Shown: piece by piece, positions 1 through 12,313 of the stretch
How positions within the stretch are numbered: position 1 is the first letter of the stretch
How the letters are laid out: every line of letters starts with the position of its first letter
NCBI GenBank assembly: GCA_036924285.1
Contig: JAYKYS010000009.1
Span: forward strand, 20,502,001 to 20,566,000
Direction: 5' to 3'
DNA: 64,000 bases
Source of the DNA: Asterella californica
Lineage: Eukaryota > Streptophyta > Marchantiopsida > Marchantiales > Aytoniaceae
The notes under the pieces: generated by a model
The model's input: only the letters and a program-made list of their open reading frames with translations
Databases searched by the model: none
What the model was told of the DNA's origin: nothing
Position numbers and translations under genes: made by a program

Positions 1-2636
1 AAGAGAGTTTGAGTTGGAGCCCCACTTACCACCGAGGAAACGTCTCTACACCAAGCTGAATAAGACAAACCCATGCGATGTTTTTATTGACAGGAGTCCA
101 GCCACCGTTACGGTGACGATCAACTGACGAACTAGACCAGACTGGTTTTCCCCTAGACGTCAGATTGTGGAAACTGGAAAACGGAGGGGGAAACTTTTGT
201 CGTGTAACGGGACTGAAGGGTTGAGTCGTTCTGGAAATGGAAAAACAAAGGAAAGGGGATAGATCCCTACACTTACGGTTTAAAAAAGCGTTTTTATCGT
301 AGTTTTTGGTATAATTAGTTTCGTCGAGTCTATCGCTGTTTTCCCATCTAGCGGACATTTTGGACGTTCGTCTCTGCACTAGACTCTGCAATTTCGCAAA
401 ACAAAATAACGTGGCAGTACTGGCTTGTACCGCAACTGGGAACTTAACTGAAAAGAATCTATTTTGAAATCAATCTTTTAAACTGCAAAAAACTATTCTG
501 TAGATTAGAATATTTTATTCGTAGTTTCGAAACTGTGGGTAATCTCGACCTCCCGCTTATTACCAAGCGTCACTTGCACATGTTAACATCTTTTCCGCAG
601 TATTGAAAATGTATCTGCAGAACATCTATAACTCGCTAACGCATAGACCCGCAATTCTACTGCAAGCGTAGCTCCTTGTTAGTTCTTTCTCGCCGAACAT
701 CTTTTCATGTCATTGAAAGAGCATGCTTATTCGCCGAACGCTACTTCCCCCTCCTTGTTAGTTCTTTCCCGCCGAACGCTACTTCCCTTGCACGGACTTA
801 GCAGTCCCGCCAGGAGGATTCGGACCCCACGCAGCCTCGACTACGGGCGGGGCGGATGGGGCTGCAAAACAAAAACTTCAAGGTTTTTTACTTTCTCAAT
901 CTCCGCAGCAACATCAGAGCTTCCTGAGTGCTCCGAAATTCAAAATGTCTTCACTTCATCCCTTATCGGCCGATTTGCGAAGGTAGAAAATGGAATTGGT
1001 TGTTCCACAGTGACTGATCTAGGCGAGAACAAGCACGACAATGTGCTATCGAGTAGACGAGAGAGTACAACACCTTTACTCGAGAGAAAGGAGAGCGCTG
1101 TTGCTGGTCGAATGTGTGTGTGTGTGTATGAGAATATGTGCTCGCTTAACTTAATTCGAAGAAAGCATAGAGAATGTGACATTCATGTGCGCCAATTGGA
1201 GAAATTCGAAGTATGAATAAAGAACGTAACATCCAGGGGGTTCTAAATGAGGAATGTGCAGAGAATTTTTAAAGCAAAGAACACCCACAATCATACTTGA
1301 CTTGCAATTGGGTGGGTTGCAATAATCGCATTTTGGCTGTCCCAGCGACACAAGTAACCACTGCAACACCCAAGACTGAAAGTGTTCTCCCTTTACTCCA
1401 AAATCGACGTGCTCTCTGCGGCTCAACTTCTTTCGAAAGTCCACCATGATCCCACTCTGGTCACTCGGGTGAGGCTGACGGCACTAACAATCCCAAGTAC
1501 GATGACTCGAAATCACATTCGGTAGGGGACTGAGGAAGTCGAACTTTATGTTCTCTTGTAAGTTTCCTCCTCTTTGTTCAGTGCCTCTCACGCACCGTCG
1601 CGGTTGGAATAATTTCCACCATTCCATGAAGGCCTCCGATAAGCAAATGCAGTTTATTCTTTTCTTGCAAGGGCCTTGGGAAGTGGATCGTTCCGTCAGA
1701 TCAGCGGGAGAGGGCGAGGCCGGGATTCCGGCTCGAGGTAGGGACGACGTGCTGGTGGGTGGTGAACTACTGGAATCCCCTTTTCGCGGACATGTAAAGT
1801 CAAAGGCTCAGAGTACTAAACCTAAAGAGATGTTTCATGTGTAAAAGAACTCCTTACTGTAGTACGATACCAACGGAACATTACCACGAAACGGGAAATG
1901 CCTCAAAACTGTAGAAAATCCACACTTCGGCTTTCAGGACTGTCGAAACATGCCAAGGTTACATAGAAAGAACGGACCGGAGGGAGGCAAAGAGAGTGAA
2001 GCAAGAGTATAGAGTGTAGCACGTGTCACCAGGTTTCGCACATAGTGGCCCAAGGTCGCAAGCATCGATCAGATGCCCAGCAATAGAAAATCTCGTCTCG
2101 ATATGGGCTTAGAAGGGACAAGCAACGGAACTTCATGAGTCCAGTTGACACGCACTCATTACTTCAATGACATGTCCCACTCTTGCGAGATCATATATTC
2201 ACAGAACTGCAAGGCAACTTCCCTTTATCACCTGATGAAGGCTGAGTAGCTGACTATTTGCTATCATGCGGGTCATCTTTGCAACCATAATGCCTGTATA
2301 TCGATCAATTCAAGCTAAGACGAGGGCCGCGCAACTGAAAAGTACTCGTCGAATCTAAAGATGTTAGGAACAGTCGCACGATTTAAGAATGCGACTTCCC
2401 TGTTCACGGAAGATTTTAAGGCCGCCACACACAATGTCGTGTGCAATATGCTCTTCTACTGCAAGTGTCCACTGTTGCTGGTTCACGAGCAAGGATCCTT
2501 GGTTCATACACTGAAGGACTAAGTTACACACTTTGACAGAGTCACAAAATGGACTCTATCGAGCCTGGCTAAAACCAACGGATGCGCGGATTAAGCAGTG
2601 ACGTAGAATATAATACGTCATAAGATGGGCTAAAAT
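1..2636. other. Left flank without a recognised gene
   Basis: I recognise no protein in this stretch on either strand. The open frames are short and read as low-information translation. It probably holds the 3' untranslated region of the minus-strand RABA5 gene at its right edge. Around 670-790 a short segment with the core gttagttctttc is repeated with small changes, and a short TG run lies near 1111-1130. Confidence 0.5.
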
Positions 2637-4087
2637 TTAACAGCACCCAAACTTTTTTGTTTGACTTTCATCATGCTGCTCCACCTCTGAGGTCAATCTG
2701 ATGCTTCCACCCAGATCCACTTCCTTCTGTATAGAGTCGGCGGAAATAACTTTCTTGCTCACAATCCTGTAAATCTCCTTGACGACAGTTTGGAATGCTT
2801 TGTTGACATTCGTCGCATCCAAAGCCGATGTCTCGATAAAAAATAGGTTTTCTCTTTCCGCCAAAGCGTTGCCGTCTTCTGTGGGTATATCCCGCGCATG
2901 ATGAAGATCACACTTGTTTCCAACCAACATGGTAACCACACTTGCGTCCGAATGCACTGCAAAGGCGATGGTCAGACGATCCTAAGTAAGAAAATGGAAC
3001 AATGACAACGAAATACGTTCACCTAATTCTTGACACCAGACACCGTACATATGCTAGAATGAAGCGAGAACAGAAGGAGATGCAAGACGGGGTGAGTAAT
3101 TAAGTACATTTCCTCCTCGACTGGACTTCCAATTGAAGATTACGAGGAAAGATCCAGTTCTAAGCGTTCTCACTCGACTAAGTTACTGCTGTCACAGGTA
3201 TATGTCGGTCTAGGCGGATAGCAGCGCAATGCAATGCTGTCACGGGTATAGCTGATATCGAAAAACTATGACCTTCAATAAAGAGTCCAACCTTTTCAGT
3301 GTATCTGCAATGCCAGGGAATATAACCACTAGAACGATCAACTCATAAACCGCAAATGGTAACGGGGGCTCAGCTTTCTACGTCTTAAGAGATCACTGGC
3401 GGCTTCCCTGCCATCTTGATGTAGGACAACAAAGACTTCTGCATAAAGAAAGGACCGAATCGGGCGGCGGCTAACAAGAACAGACAGAAGTCAGGGACTT
3501 CACAGACAGGACTATGACTGACTAGAATCAAGAAAACCAACCCTACTGCGGGTAGCTCTCACTATTTTTGAATGTGACAAGCTGCAGATACCGTCATGCA
3601 CATAATGCGTTAACGACAAGGGCTGCATTGGCAATCTCTAAGCAGTAGAATCAGCAGTAGCTGTTCTACCTCGGGTGCAGCATTACAGATGACCACATTT
3701 GCAAGTCCAGCCTACAAACTACGCTATAAGATTGCGAAGTAAGGACTTACTCCTTAACTCGTCAAGCCACTTGGTGACATTCTCGAAGGTTGATCGACGA
3801 CTGATATCGTAAACTACGAGAGCGCCAACTGCTCCACGGTAGTAGGCAGATGTGACGGCCCGAAAACGCTCCTGGCCAGCAGTGTCCCAAATCTGAGCTT
3901 TTATCTCCTTATTATCAATCTCCATACTCTGAGTTTGGAACTCCACTCCAATCGTAGCTTTCGAATTCAGATGAAACTCATTCCTCGCATACCTCGACAA
4001 CAGATTACTCTTGCCCACAGCCGAGTCTCCAATAAGAACCACTTTAAACAGATAATCCTCACTCTTCTCATCGTCACCGTACCCCAT
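2637..4087 (-). CDS. RABA5: Rab GTPase, RabA5 (Rab11) type
   Basis: Small GTP-binding switch of the plant RabA/Rab11 class, which controls traffic from the trans-Golgi and recycling endosome to the plasma membrane. Exon 1 is 4087-3751 and exon 2 is 2956-2637. The 794-bp intron starts GTAAGT and ends TTTGCAG, and the split codon reads Met. The product is 218 residues, the usual size. Visible motifs are P-loop GDSAVGKS near residue 20, switch I TIGVEF, switch [15 protein letters not shown] and ETSAL for guanine recognition, and a C-terminal Cys-Cys for double geranylgeranylation. The stretch EFQTQSMEI followed by ALVVYDI resembles RabA5 more than RabA1 or RabA4. The start is the first ATG in a typical RabA amino-terminal setting. 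It looks intact; the subgroup call is from recalled family features. Confidence 0.93.
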
Positions 4088-5180
4088 AGCTTCTCCCGCC
4101 CGCTGGGCTGCTCCTCTACCCTGCCTTTCCTACTCCTCTGCTCTACTTGCCTTCCTACCACCTCGCTCAAGAATCCCTCACTACAACACACCTCCTCCTC
4201 CTCGTACTTTTCCTCTTTCCTTCCTTCCAAAGAGCTCTAACAGCCCTCCCTCCCAATCGCCGCGGCACCTATACTACTACTGCTCCGGATTCTGACAATC
4301 TGCTCACACTCGAATGCTGCGCGCTCCCATTTCCTCTCTCTCGCTCTCACTCTGTCTGAGATGAATCAGCAACGCCCTGCAGCAAAGGAAACTAATTTTG
4401 CTTTGAAGCTTCTGTGCTCAACAGCCTCAAAACACTTTCTAGCTGAGACTTCTGCTCGTCCCGTCCTGTCCCTTTCCGCATATCGTATTGCACTGCAAGT
4501 GGGTTGCTCAACGACCGACCAGAATTCTTCCCCGGTTGTTCACTTGTCCATCCGTCCGGTCGGTTGGTCGGTCGGCATCATCCATCCGGCGCTTGGAATC
4601 GTGAGAGACTCCAAGACAAATGCTGAAAATGAGAGCTTCTTGCCTATCCGGCGCTTGGAATCGTGAGAGACTCTAAGACAAATGCTGAACAAAAGAGCTT
4701 CTTGCCTTTCCGGGAGAAATATACGTCCGGCGCTGGAGCCCGTGTGCATGCATCCTGGTTGCGGCCGAAATTACTGCTCGTGTTGTACATTTTGAAACCC
4801 GTTCGCTGTCAGAGGCACGCACTGTGCGCCTGGGCCCTCCCACCTGCCCGCCCGCCCCAGAGGTCGGGCATTGGTCATTGTGTGTGTGTGTGAGAGAGAG
4901 GGAACCCCGCCAATGCTGAACGTTGATGTGGAAGCAGGTTCGCCGAGATGGCTCCGTTGTACAGACGCCGAGAAGCCGTTGCTCGAGGAGGTGAGAATCT
5001 CCTCTCCAGAAGTTTATTTCAAGTTTATCTGCTGGGATTGTCGTTGCCCTGCGTATCACCTCCTCCTCCTCCTCGACCTCATAGCTGGGCCGGGGCGCCC
5101 ACGCTATCAGAGGTGATGGGTCAGGCTTCGTGCAGTTTGGAAGAAAACTTTCAAAAAGCATGAAGAAGTGAGAAAGGGGC
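4088..5180 (-). promoter_or_regulatory. Probable RABA5 leader and promoter region
   Basis: Directly upstream of the RABA5 start, the plus strand is rich in C and T from about 4090 to 4350, which means a GA-rich leader in the mRNA. A GT run followed by a GA run lies at about 4879-4901. No TATA box could be placed with confidence. No protein is recognised on either strand. The regulatory role is inferred from position. Confidence 0.4.
4584..4707. repeat. 62-bp tandem duplication
   Basis: Two adjacent copies of a 62-bp unit whose core is tccggcgcttggaatcgtga, starting at about 4585 and 4647. They differ at only a few positions, so the duplication is young. It lies in the presumed promoter of RABA5. 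Confidence 0.85.
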
Positions 5181-5186
5181 ACACGC

Positions 5187-5307
5187 TTCCGCTCCAACTG
5201 CTTGGGTTTATATGATGACTATCTTTTACTAGTGAGACAGAAAGTTTGCTGAGTGTTCCCCAACTATCATTTGGGGAGGTCCTTACAGCCGAGCAGTTGG
5301 AGCGGAA
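5187..5307. repeat. Nested inverted repeat
   Basis: The 16-bp arms 5187-5202 and 5292-5307 are perfectly complementary (ttccgctccaactgct). A second, smaller stem (ccccaa with ttgggg, 5258-5263 and 5271-5276) lies inside the loop. No target duplication was found, so a small fold-back element or a transcribed hairpin are both possible. The rest of 5180-6430 holds no recognised gene. Confidence 0.6.
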
Positions 5308-6437
5308 AATGAAGAGAAAAACACTATCACTCCAGTAATTAGCACAACTTCGATAAGCGATGTCTGGGGTATGTGCATGAGTTATCCAGTATAAAGTGGA
5401 AGGTGTGATGACTGCTTGTGTAGGGACCTCTCCAAGCTCATGGATTAGTATGAAAGTATGGTATTTATTTTACCGCTAGAGAGAAAATTTGTTAGTTCTC
5501 TCGTTGATGTTTCACCTTCTGAGATGATCACATTCAAGAGGACTTTGTGTCTTGTAAGAGGCCAACGTATTACGGTATAGCAGTGGCGGTGTTTCACTGC
5601 ACCCCGGCAGGAGGGGGAGGAGTGAAGGCGAAACTTTCACAGGTTCACTCCGTAAGTAATCACCGAGGATCAAACCACCAGACCAAACACTAAGCCGATC
5701 GTGGCAAGACAGGGTGCCAAACCGTAAAATGTTCGACAGTGCTCCTTGTAGGAGTGATCTGGAAAGCTTAACGTAGCTTGGCGAGGATCGCGGATACACT
5801 TGCTGCAGGTATATTCCCGACTACGGTAGTCCAGATTGATGTGTTGGTGGCCTGCGGTGCGGTTTGCCATAGCGAAACGCTGCCGCAAAAATTCGAAGTG
5901 AAGTGCTCAGCTACGCCTACACTCCTGCACTTGGTGAGTTGTACTCATTGCGTCGCTTTCTCGCTTTGTGAGTTGTGTTTATCCTCTCATCAAGGGGGCT
6001 TTACAGAAAAATCTGTAAAGTTTTCTCACGGAAGAATTCGTACGCAATGAGTCGCCCTGTGTTTTCCTTTTCTCGCGTGAGGCGACCGCTCGTATCAGAT
6101 TCTGTATAATTCTGTCAGATTCTGTAAGTTCCAATAAGATTCAAATCTGTAAACCTCCTAATGGGTAGACGATATGAGTTCTTACAAAGTTACTCGTCTA
6201 GACATCCCAATTTGCTCCTGAGACTCCTTTTTGATTCTACTGTTTTCCTATTAAGAATACTTTAGTTCCAATTGACACTCCTTAATAGGGGTCTCAAACA
6301 TATTTATGGCCGTAACCATTCTAAGGGTTCATTCGTATCACACTTTTCTAACCACTGCTCCGATAATGTTTCGAGGTCTCTCAGTCAGAATCTAAGTGAA
6401 GTAATTCATGTCGCATGAGTCGCTGCCTTATTAAATA

Positions 6438-6464
6438 TTCTTCGTACTTTATAAGTACGAAGAA
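6438..6464. repeat. Perfect 12-bp inverted repeat
   Basis: Arms ttcttcgtactt (6438-6449) and its exact complement (6453-6464) are separated by three bases. It lies at the left edge of the first R1 repeat copy; just to its right the sequence matches 53350-53384 in direct orientation. Confidence 0.8.
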
Positions 6465-6820
6465 CTGAGTATGTTTCCAAGTCATGCTGGAACTAACGAC
6501 TGTTATATCCTATTTGCACATTTTCAGTTGGAGTCTTGTAAATTGTACGTACGTTGATACATTTTTTATGTCACACCCGGACTACTGCCTCTTCACTCCC
6601 GTCCAAAAACTCACGCCGTTTAGCCAATTTGTCCGATTTCATCACTACTTTGAGCAAAACTTGCGGAAGGATAAAATTGGTCTTAAAAGCAAAATCTAAA
6701 GAAAGCAAAGCCAAAGATGTTAGACAGTGCTTGCACAAACGTCGTTACCAATCCTACTATGTGCATCTCCAGGCACATGAAAGTACCAGTCCAAAGGTGT
6801 AGTGCGAAGGAACCCCTTAC

Positions 6821-7047
6821 CAGCGCTCGGGGCTAACCGGCATCCTTTGTATTCTCAACCGGCTGGAATTCCGAAAAGTCGGGTTGAAATGGTGTCCAGC
6901 CGGATTTTTTGCAGGTTAAAGTTTTACAAAACGACAATTTACCTGTGTTAAAAACCAGGAAGACTATTAAATGATTAAAATAATCCGGTTCCCATTCATT
7001 GCCGTCGGATAATTTCCGGTTATCTAAACTTTTTAACCCGAGCACTG
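6821..7047. mobile_element. hAT-type MITE (227 bp) with 8-bp target duplication
   Basis: The element starts CAGCGCTCGGG and ends CCCGAGCACTG, imperfect terminal inverted repeats of the CAGNG kind typical of hAT transposons. It is flanked by the 8-bp duplication ccccttac (6813-6820 and 7048-7055). The related R1 copy at 52745-52752 has a single gtaagggg, the complement, and no insert. No coding capacity. Several AACCGG/CCGG motifs sit near the ends, as expected for transposase-binding subterminal repeats. Confidence 0.92.
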
Positions 7048-7730
7048 CCCCTTACTACGGTAGGAAGCGGCCTACTACCGGTAGGGGTCTGAACCATATG
7101 TGTGGCGTAAATGATTATGATGCTGGCTATAGACTCATGTTATATTTTTATTTATATTGTATTTTAAATTGATGAACCATCGATAAAGATGGTCTGTATA
7201 AATTTATAGTCTCAGCAACGATTAATCGCTGTTCCCGTTGTAGTTCAACATGTTGAAGAATCAACCGTTAGTAAGTCTGTTGTACTTCAACGCGTAACTT
7301 CCGTAAAAGATATCGAATATAAACTGTCGTTCGTTATGATATAAATAAATAACTTCCGTAAAAGATATCGAATCTAAACTGCCGTGCGTTATAAACGTTC
7401 GTTCATTACTCGCGTACACGATAGTCTCTATAATTAGAGTTTGCAGGTCGTTGACAGACCTAAGTCCTGATTTATGTATACATTTATGTAAAACATTTAT
7501 TTATCTTAACGTTACTCCTGTAAGGGTACTCATAGTTCTATGTTTGAGTGACTCTATTGGAAAGTTTACGGCCAACGAACCTTTTGACGTTTCTCTACTT
7601 TACGGTACCGTCCCTGCATTTCAGCGACGGGATGAGGCCAGCGAGGATGCACCGGGTTGGTTGTGTGTAACTCACACGCGTGGGTTTGGTCACAGACACT
7701 AGCGCGATGGAACACCTACTTGTCTACTTC

Positions 7731-7944
7731 TGTTGTATACACGTGTTATCGGTACATAATTTATAAATTTTGTTACCTGGTATAATTCCTATTTTTCATA
7801 TTTTATTTGTATTCTGTTTAAGATGGAAGATGGAAAATGTTGTGTACACGTGTTATCGGTATATAATTTATAAATTTTGTTACCTGGTATAATTCCTATT
7901 TTTCATATTTTATTTGTATTCTGTTTAAGATGGAAGATGGAAAA
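7731..7944. repeat. 107-bp tandem duplication
   Basis: Two adjacent, nearly identical 107-bp copies, 7731-7837 and 7838-7944, inside R1 copy A. The corresponding R1 copy near 25440-25560 appears to carry the segment once, so the duplication is probably specific to copy A. Confidence 0.9.
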
Positions 7945-10143
7945 GAATGATAATCGTCAAGCAAGTCAATCGAAAAGCATTTTGGAGTAGTTTCGTAATC
8001 ACAATTCATGTATATTTATGTGGCGGTTGTGGACGCATAAAACAAATAATACGCATGCAACAAGAACTTCTGGGGAACTATTGCCCTCTTAGACATAAAT
8101 TCTGTATTAAATTAAAAAAAATATCGAAGTTTTATCTTTTAAATGTGAAATGATATTTAGATCTGAAAATCGAGAGATATCCAATAAAGAGAGCCCACGT
8201 ACGAAAGAGTATGTATCTGCAAGATTGCTCACTAACACATCATATATTATTTAAAAGTTTCATTTATGGAGAAGTTAGTTGATAAATTAAACCCTTGCAT
8301 ATTCGTATTAACTTGAAAATTGAGGAGGTGAATCATAATAGTATGCATGGTTGTCTGGACTTGACTAAAAACTAAGTTGCATGGATATGCATGTGGACGA
8401 AACTAAGTATGGAGACCTGACTAACTCGTAACTAAGTCACAAAAAGCAAGAAAATAAAAATAAAAGAATCAGTATGCATGTTGGATTAACTTGTAAGAAC
8501 TTTTACTCGTTATTATTATCAAGAAAATATATAAGTGTTAAACTAAAATTATATATCAAGTAAATATAAATAATTAAAATATTTTGATAAATATTAACTA
8601 TTAACCCATGCCTAGAAACACAAGGAGAATAAGAGATAAACCATAAATCATGAATAGAATACCGCACTTCAAAAGATACAAGTCCAAGAAACTGTAGTAA
8701 TTAATACATTAATTCAATGTGACTTCATTGAATACATGGATATTTGCCTCCTCTATCGAAAGATGGATGAGGTGAATATCCACGTGATATTAATGAATAC
8801 AAAAGCAAAGAATTTACAATTCATTTTTATATTCTCACCTTCGGGTTGTATCCTTTTAGGTACATCACAGTTTAGTTCTAGATTACATCGTCCTACATTT
8901 CTCTGCTAAGTTGAGCAAGAAAAGATCTCTCATCATCTCTCAAGAAACGATCATCTCATATGTTATCTTCGAAGTTAGGCCATTCATCAACAAGTTAAAC
9001 GTTTAAATATAATCCCAAAATTTGAGACGTACTATAAATATCTATCATGCACGAATGAGTTACCGAAATGATATCGATCGGTGTCACAACAAATATTACC
9101 AATCCCAGTGACAAATTCTGTTAGTCTTGCAAAATCTCATCCACATATAGTTCACATTTTCTTTTCTTCTAAATTATGTGTATACTGCACAACTGCTCTT
9201 ACTGTGTGGCATTCTTTCGTATCGAACCCAAAATAACTACGAAAGGCGATCTACTGGAGGAGAAAAAGAAGATAAACTTTTAAACAGATCATAAAATTAT
9301 CATAAGCAATTAGCTGAGAACTATTTTCATAAATATTTAGTGAAAAATATACTAATAACATGGAGTAAAGTGCAGACTTACGGAGAAGACTGGTGCTCGA
9401 CTGGGTCTGAAAATACATTTTAGAGAGTGACAAGTTTTCTGAATTTATTTGACTAAATTTAAATTGCTAAAATTGAAAACCACTTTGTTAACTTGATAAC
9501 ACATGGTCACTGCAGTTACAGAAAACACGCAGAGTGAATTCTTCTCGATATAGAGACATGTACCTTTCACGAATAAAAATATTTTTAATTTTCTAATTTT
9601 AACAAAAAGAGTCAAAACATAAATTAAAAGCCGTGTATATTCCCCTCTCCCGAACTTGGAAGAGGGTGAAATATGCATGCTTAGAATGAAGTTTAATTTA
9701 AACCTTGAAGCCTCAAATGTCCACCACTGCAAGAGTACGCAGAAATTGAACGAAATTTCGAGCTGCAAAAATGAAACAGAGGATTCGGGACTTAGAGATT
9801 TAAAGTAAACTTTCCGGACAGTTTCAATCCGTTTACGAGGAAAGTTTGTCCAATATTGGGTACCAAATTCCTTCGTTTCATGTGAGACAATCCTACAAGT
9901 GAGGATGGAGACTTCCCGCTTAGACGACTTACAGGTAACTAAGTGGACTTTGTATAAGCTTAGGTGATAGGCAAATTCCGGATTATCGGGACTCTAGGAA
10001 CTAGTGAGTATGTGCACTACTTGTACCTCTCACCATGGAGTGCCACGTGGACCGGAGCTCATAAACTATAAATGTTGAAGGTGGCGAATGGAAGGGTTTA
10101 TATTGCGCTGTCTCAAATGAGATGACGTAGGTGTCCTGAAGAC

Positions 10144-10163
10144 GGACTCGCGGAAGCGAGTTC
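10144..10163 (+). other. Covarying hairpin with GGAA tetraloop in R1
   Basis: An 8-bp stem (10144-10151 with 10156-10163) closes a GGAA loop, a GNRA-type tetraloop. The homologous site in the other R1 copy (25635-25654, read on the minus strand) keeps the loop while the closing C-G pair has become T-A and the stem stays paired. That pattern suggests a structure kept at the RNA level in the past. Confidence 0.5.
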
Positions 10164-11387
10164 GATCAAGTGCTAGATTTCCGGAATAGCCCAAGCTGGA
10201 CTCCGAAGACCTGGATGTGCACGTATGGCCACCGAAGGGGACATGTCATCGCCTTCACGAGTGGGGCGGTTCCTAGGAAAGGGGCGTCTTAAGAACTCGT
10301 GACGAGGTTGGGATGCCATGCAGTCCCCGGGGGGATATGGGGCCAGCGATGATGCACGGGGTTGGTCGGGTGTGGGTCACAAGATTTGGGTCATCTCGCG
10401 GACACTAGCGCGATGGAACATCTACTCTTTTACTGCTGTTGTATTCACGTGCAACTTTAATTTATACGTTTTGTTTTAGTCACTTTGTGATGCTGCACAT
10501 ATTAAGGTGCACACTGCTGCACATATTAAAGAAATATGGATAGTAAAAAAAAGTCTAACGCGTCTTTAATGTCAAATATTTTCAATTACAGTGATATTTA
10601 GTCGAGGTTGAAAGTACTAAAATGATGAACCAAAAGATAAAATGACGTGTTCGACTGTCAATAATCCGTCAGGGGAGCTAATCAAGTTTGGGAGGTTTTC
10701 TCTACGTTTTGTTACCTCGTATAATTCCTATTTTATATTCTATTTGTATCTATATTCTATTATATTTGTATACCGCAAACGTGTTACTTTTTTTATTCTT
10801 CAGTTTAAGTCCGTAACCACAACCACATTAAGAAATCGGTCTATCGTCAGACACATGTGAAAGTTACTGTTGGAGATAGAGACGTTCATCGCACAGTAAC
10901 CGGTTTGGATTTCTGCGACGGGTTTGAAGCCGGACCGTACGCATAATTTGGCATTTCTGAGACGGGTTCCAAAAGGGTGAGGAGATGGCACAGATTTTCG
11001 GTATTTTGCACAAGTCCGCTCTCTCCGCTTCGCATGTGAATTCAACATGAAATTTCCACATGTGCTGCGATGGAGCGAGAAAGCACCGGCTCCTCGAGCA
11101 ATTCGATGTCCACATGTGTAGAGATGGAGGGAGAAATGCACGGCCCTTCAGAGTTGAACATTCATCATAAGAAAATTGAGAAGCATTTCGCTGTGAGAAT
11201 CAGAAATGAAGAATCTCGCAGTTCATTTGCTTGCGTTGTGTGAAGTCTCTCCAGCCTTTGCAGTTTCGTTTGTTATTTATAGTGTCGCAACATTACTTTC
11301 ATTTTTTAGTATTGTTAAGTGGAGAGTGTAGATGACTTTGAGACGAAAAGTTTTAGAACTGCTTGATCTGTTGCAGATGAGCCTCCC

Positions 11388-12313
11388 GTGTCCGTAGAGA
11401 GCCAGCTCGATGATTCGGATGAGAGAGTTCTCAGTCTCGACAGTCAGATTCGACATGAGTTGTCATTTCGCAATTATGCTGCTGCACACAATGATCGAGT
11501 ATATGCACCACCTCCGAATCTTCATGAAATCATGGAAAGTTCTCTCGAAGATGTTGTTGGAGCTGAGGAGACAGTACGAGATGAAAGAGGCGAAGCGATT
11601 AGAGCATGAGCAGCAGAATAGGAGTTCAGGTCTGAAGAAAATGATCACGGCGATGAGCAAGCTTCAGCAGGTCTTGTCGTTCTTTTGTGCAAAAAGTGTG
11701 ATTATCACAGACGTATATGTGATAAAGAACAGTGATTATCGGATACAGAAAAATTCGAGATCACAACAAGGTCTCTGGGAATGCCCCGTACACCTCGTTG
11801 AGTCGGCAGGAACGTGAAAAGAAGAAACTGCCCTTGAATTATCCATTGCATCACTATCCGCTCATTGACTGTTGGTATGTTCTCCGGTCTGGCACTACCT
11901 CACCGTGCATGACCGAATCTCTTACTCTGAGTAATGGTCCTGCAGGTCCAGATAGTGATGATGTTCAACCGGGTCCTCAACCGGATTCTGAAGTTCAGAA
12001 TTTCATAGAGATATATGCAGAGGAGTCCAATCGTCGTAACTCAAGAAGACGGAAGTGTGAAATGAGCCGCTCTACTTCTGCTCTGAATCAAACTCTCACG
12101 TGTTTTCCTAACTCCATAGTTGAGGTAGAGAAACAGAAACTCGAAATTGAGAGAGATAAGTTGAGTCTGTATAGAGAACTAGAAGCTCAAAAACTCTTGC
12201 AAGAGAAGAGCAAACAAGAAGGAGCTAACGTTCGTTCGAGTCAAATTGTGAGTGTGTTGGATAAGATGACAGGGGCATTGGCTGACATTGACATCGTCTT
12301 GATCAGAAACTAA
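11388..12313 (+). pseudogene. PIF/Harbinger accessory ORF (ORF1-like), broken
   Basis: Fragments in different frames (11388-11609, 11410-11817, 11732-12313) read as one decayed protein. The last piece holds KKLPLNYP early on, a glutamine- and glutamate-rich helix (VEKQKLEIERDKLSLYREL) and a conserved-looking end. PIF/Harbinger transposons usually carry a Myb/SANT-like DNA-binding protein next to the transposase, and a transposase relic follows about 800 bp downstream on the same strand. The family call rests mainly on that neighbour. The gap 12314-13102 shows no gene. Confidence 0.5.

Larger units (their letters stand above)
6473..10800. mobile_element. Unclassified dispersed repeat R1, copy A
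   Basis: An AT-rich repeat whose parts recur elsewhere in the window. About 6560-7640 is inverted relative to 51955-52995. About 7690-8400 is inverted relative to 25103-25560. About 8400-8740 is inverted relative to 16700-17105 and 53000-53285. About 8750-9245 matches 53397-53875 directly, and 9880-10440 is inverted relative to 25590-25960. The order and orientation of pieces differ between copies. No transposase or reverse transcriptase is visible, so this is non-autonomous or too decayed to classify. Short open frames inside it look like chance. Confidence 0.75.

Noticed and set aside
10130..10175. Hammerhead ribozyme
   Set aside because: ctgaaga precedes the hairpin, but the required GAAA after stem II is missing (atcaag instead).
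10140..10180. Helitron 3' end (hairpin then CTAG)
   Set aside because: The hairpin and a following ctag fit the pattern, but homology with the other R1 copy continues past the ctag, so it is not an element end.
11732..12313. Intact host Myb/SANT transcription factor
   Set aside because: Frame breaks upstream and the adjacent Harbinger transposase relic make a transposon ORF1 remnant more likely.
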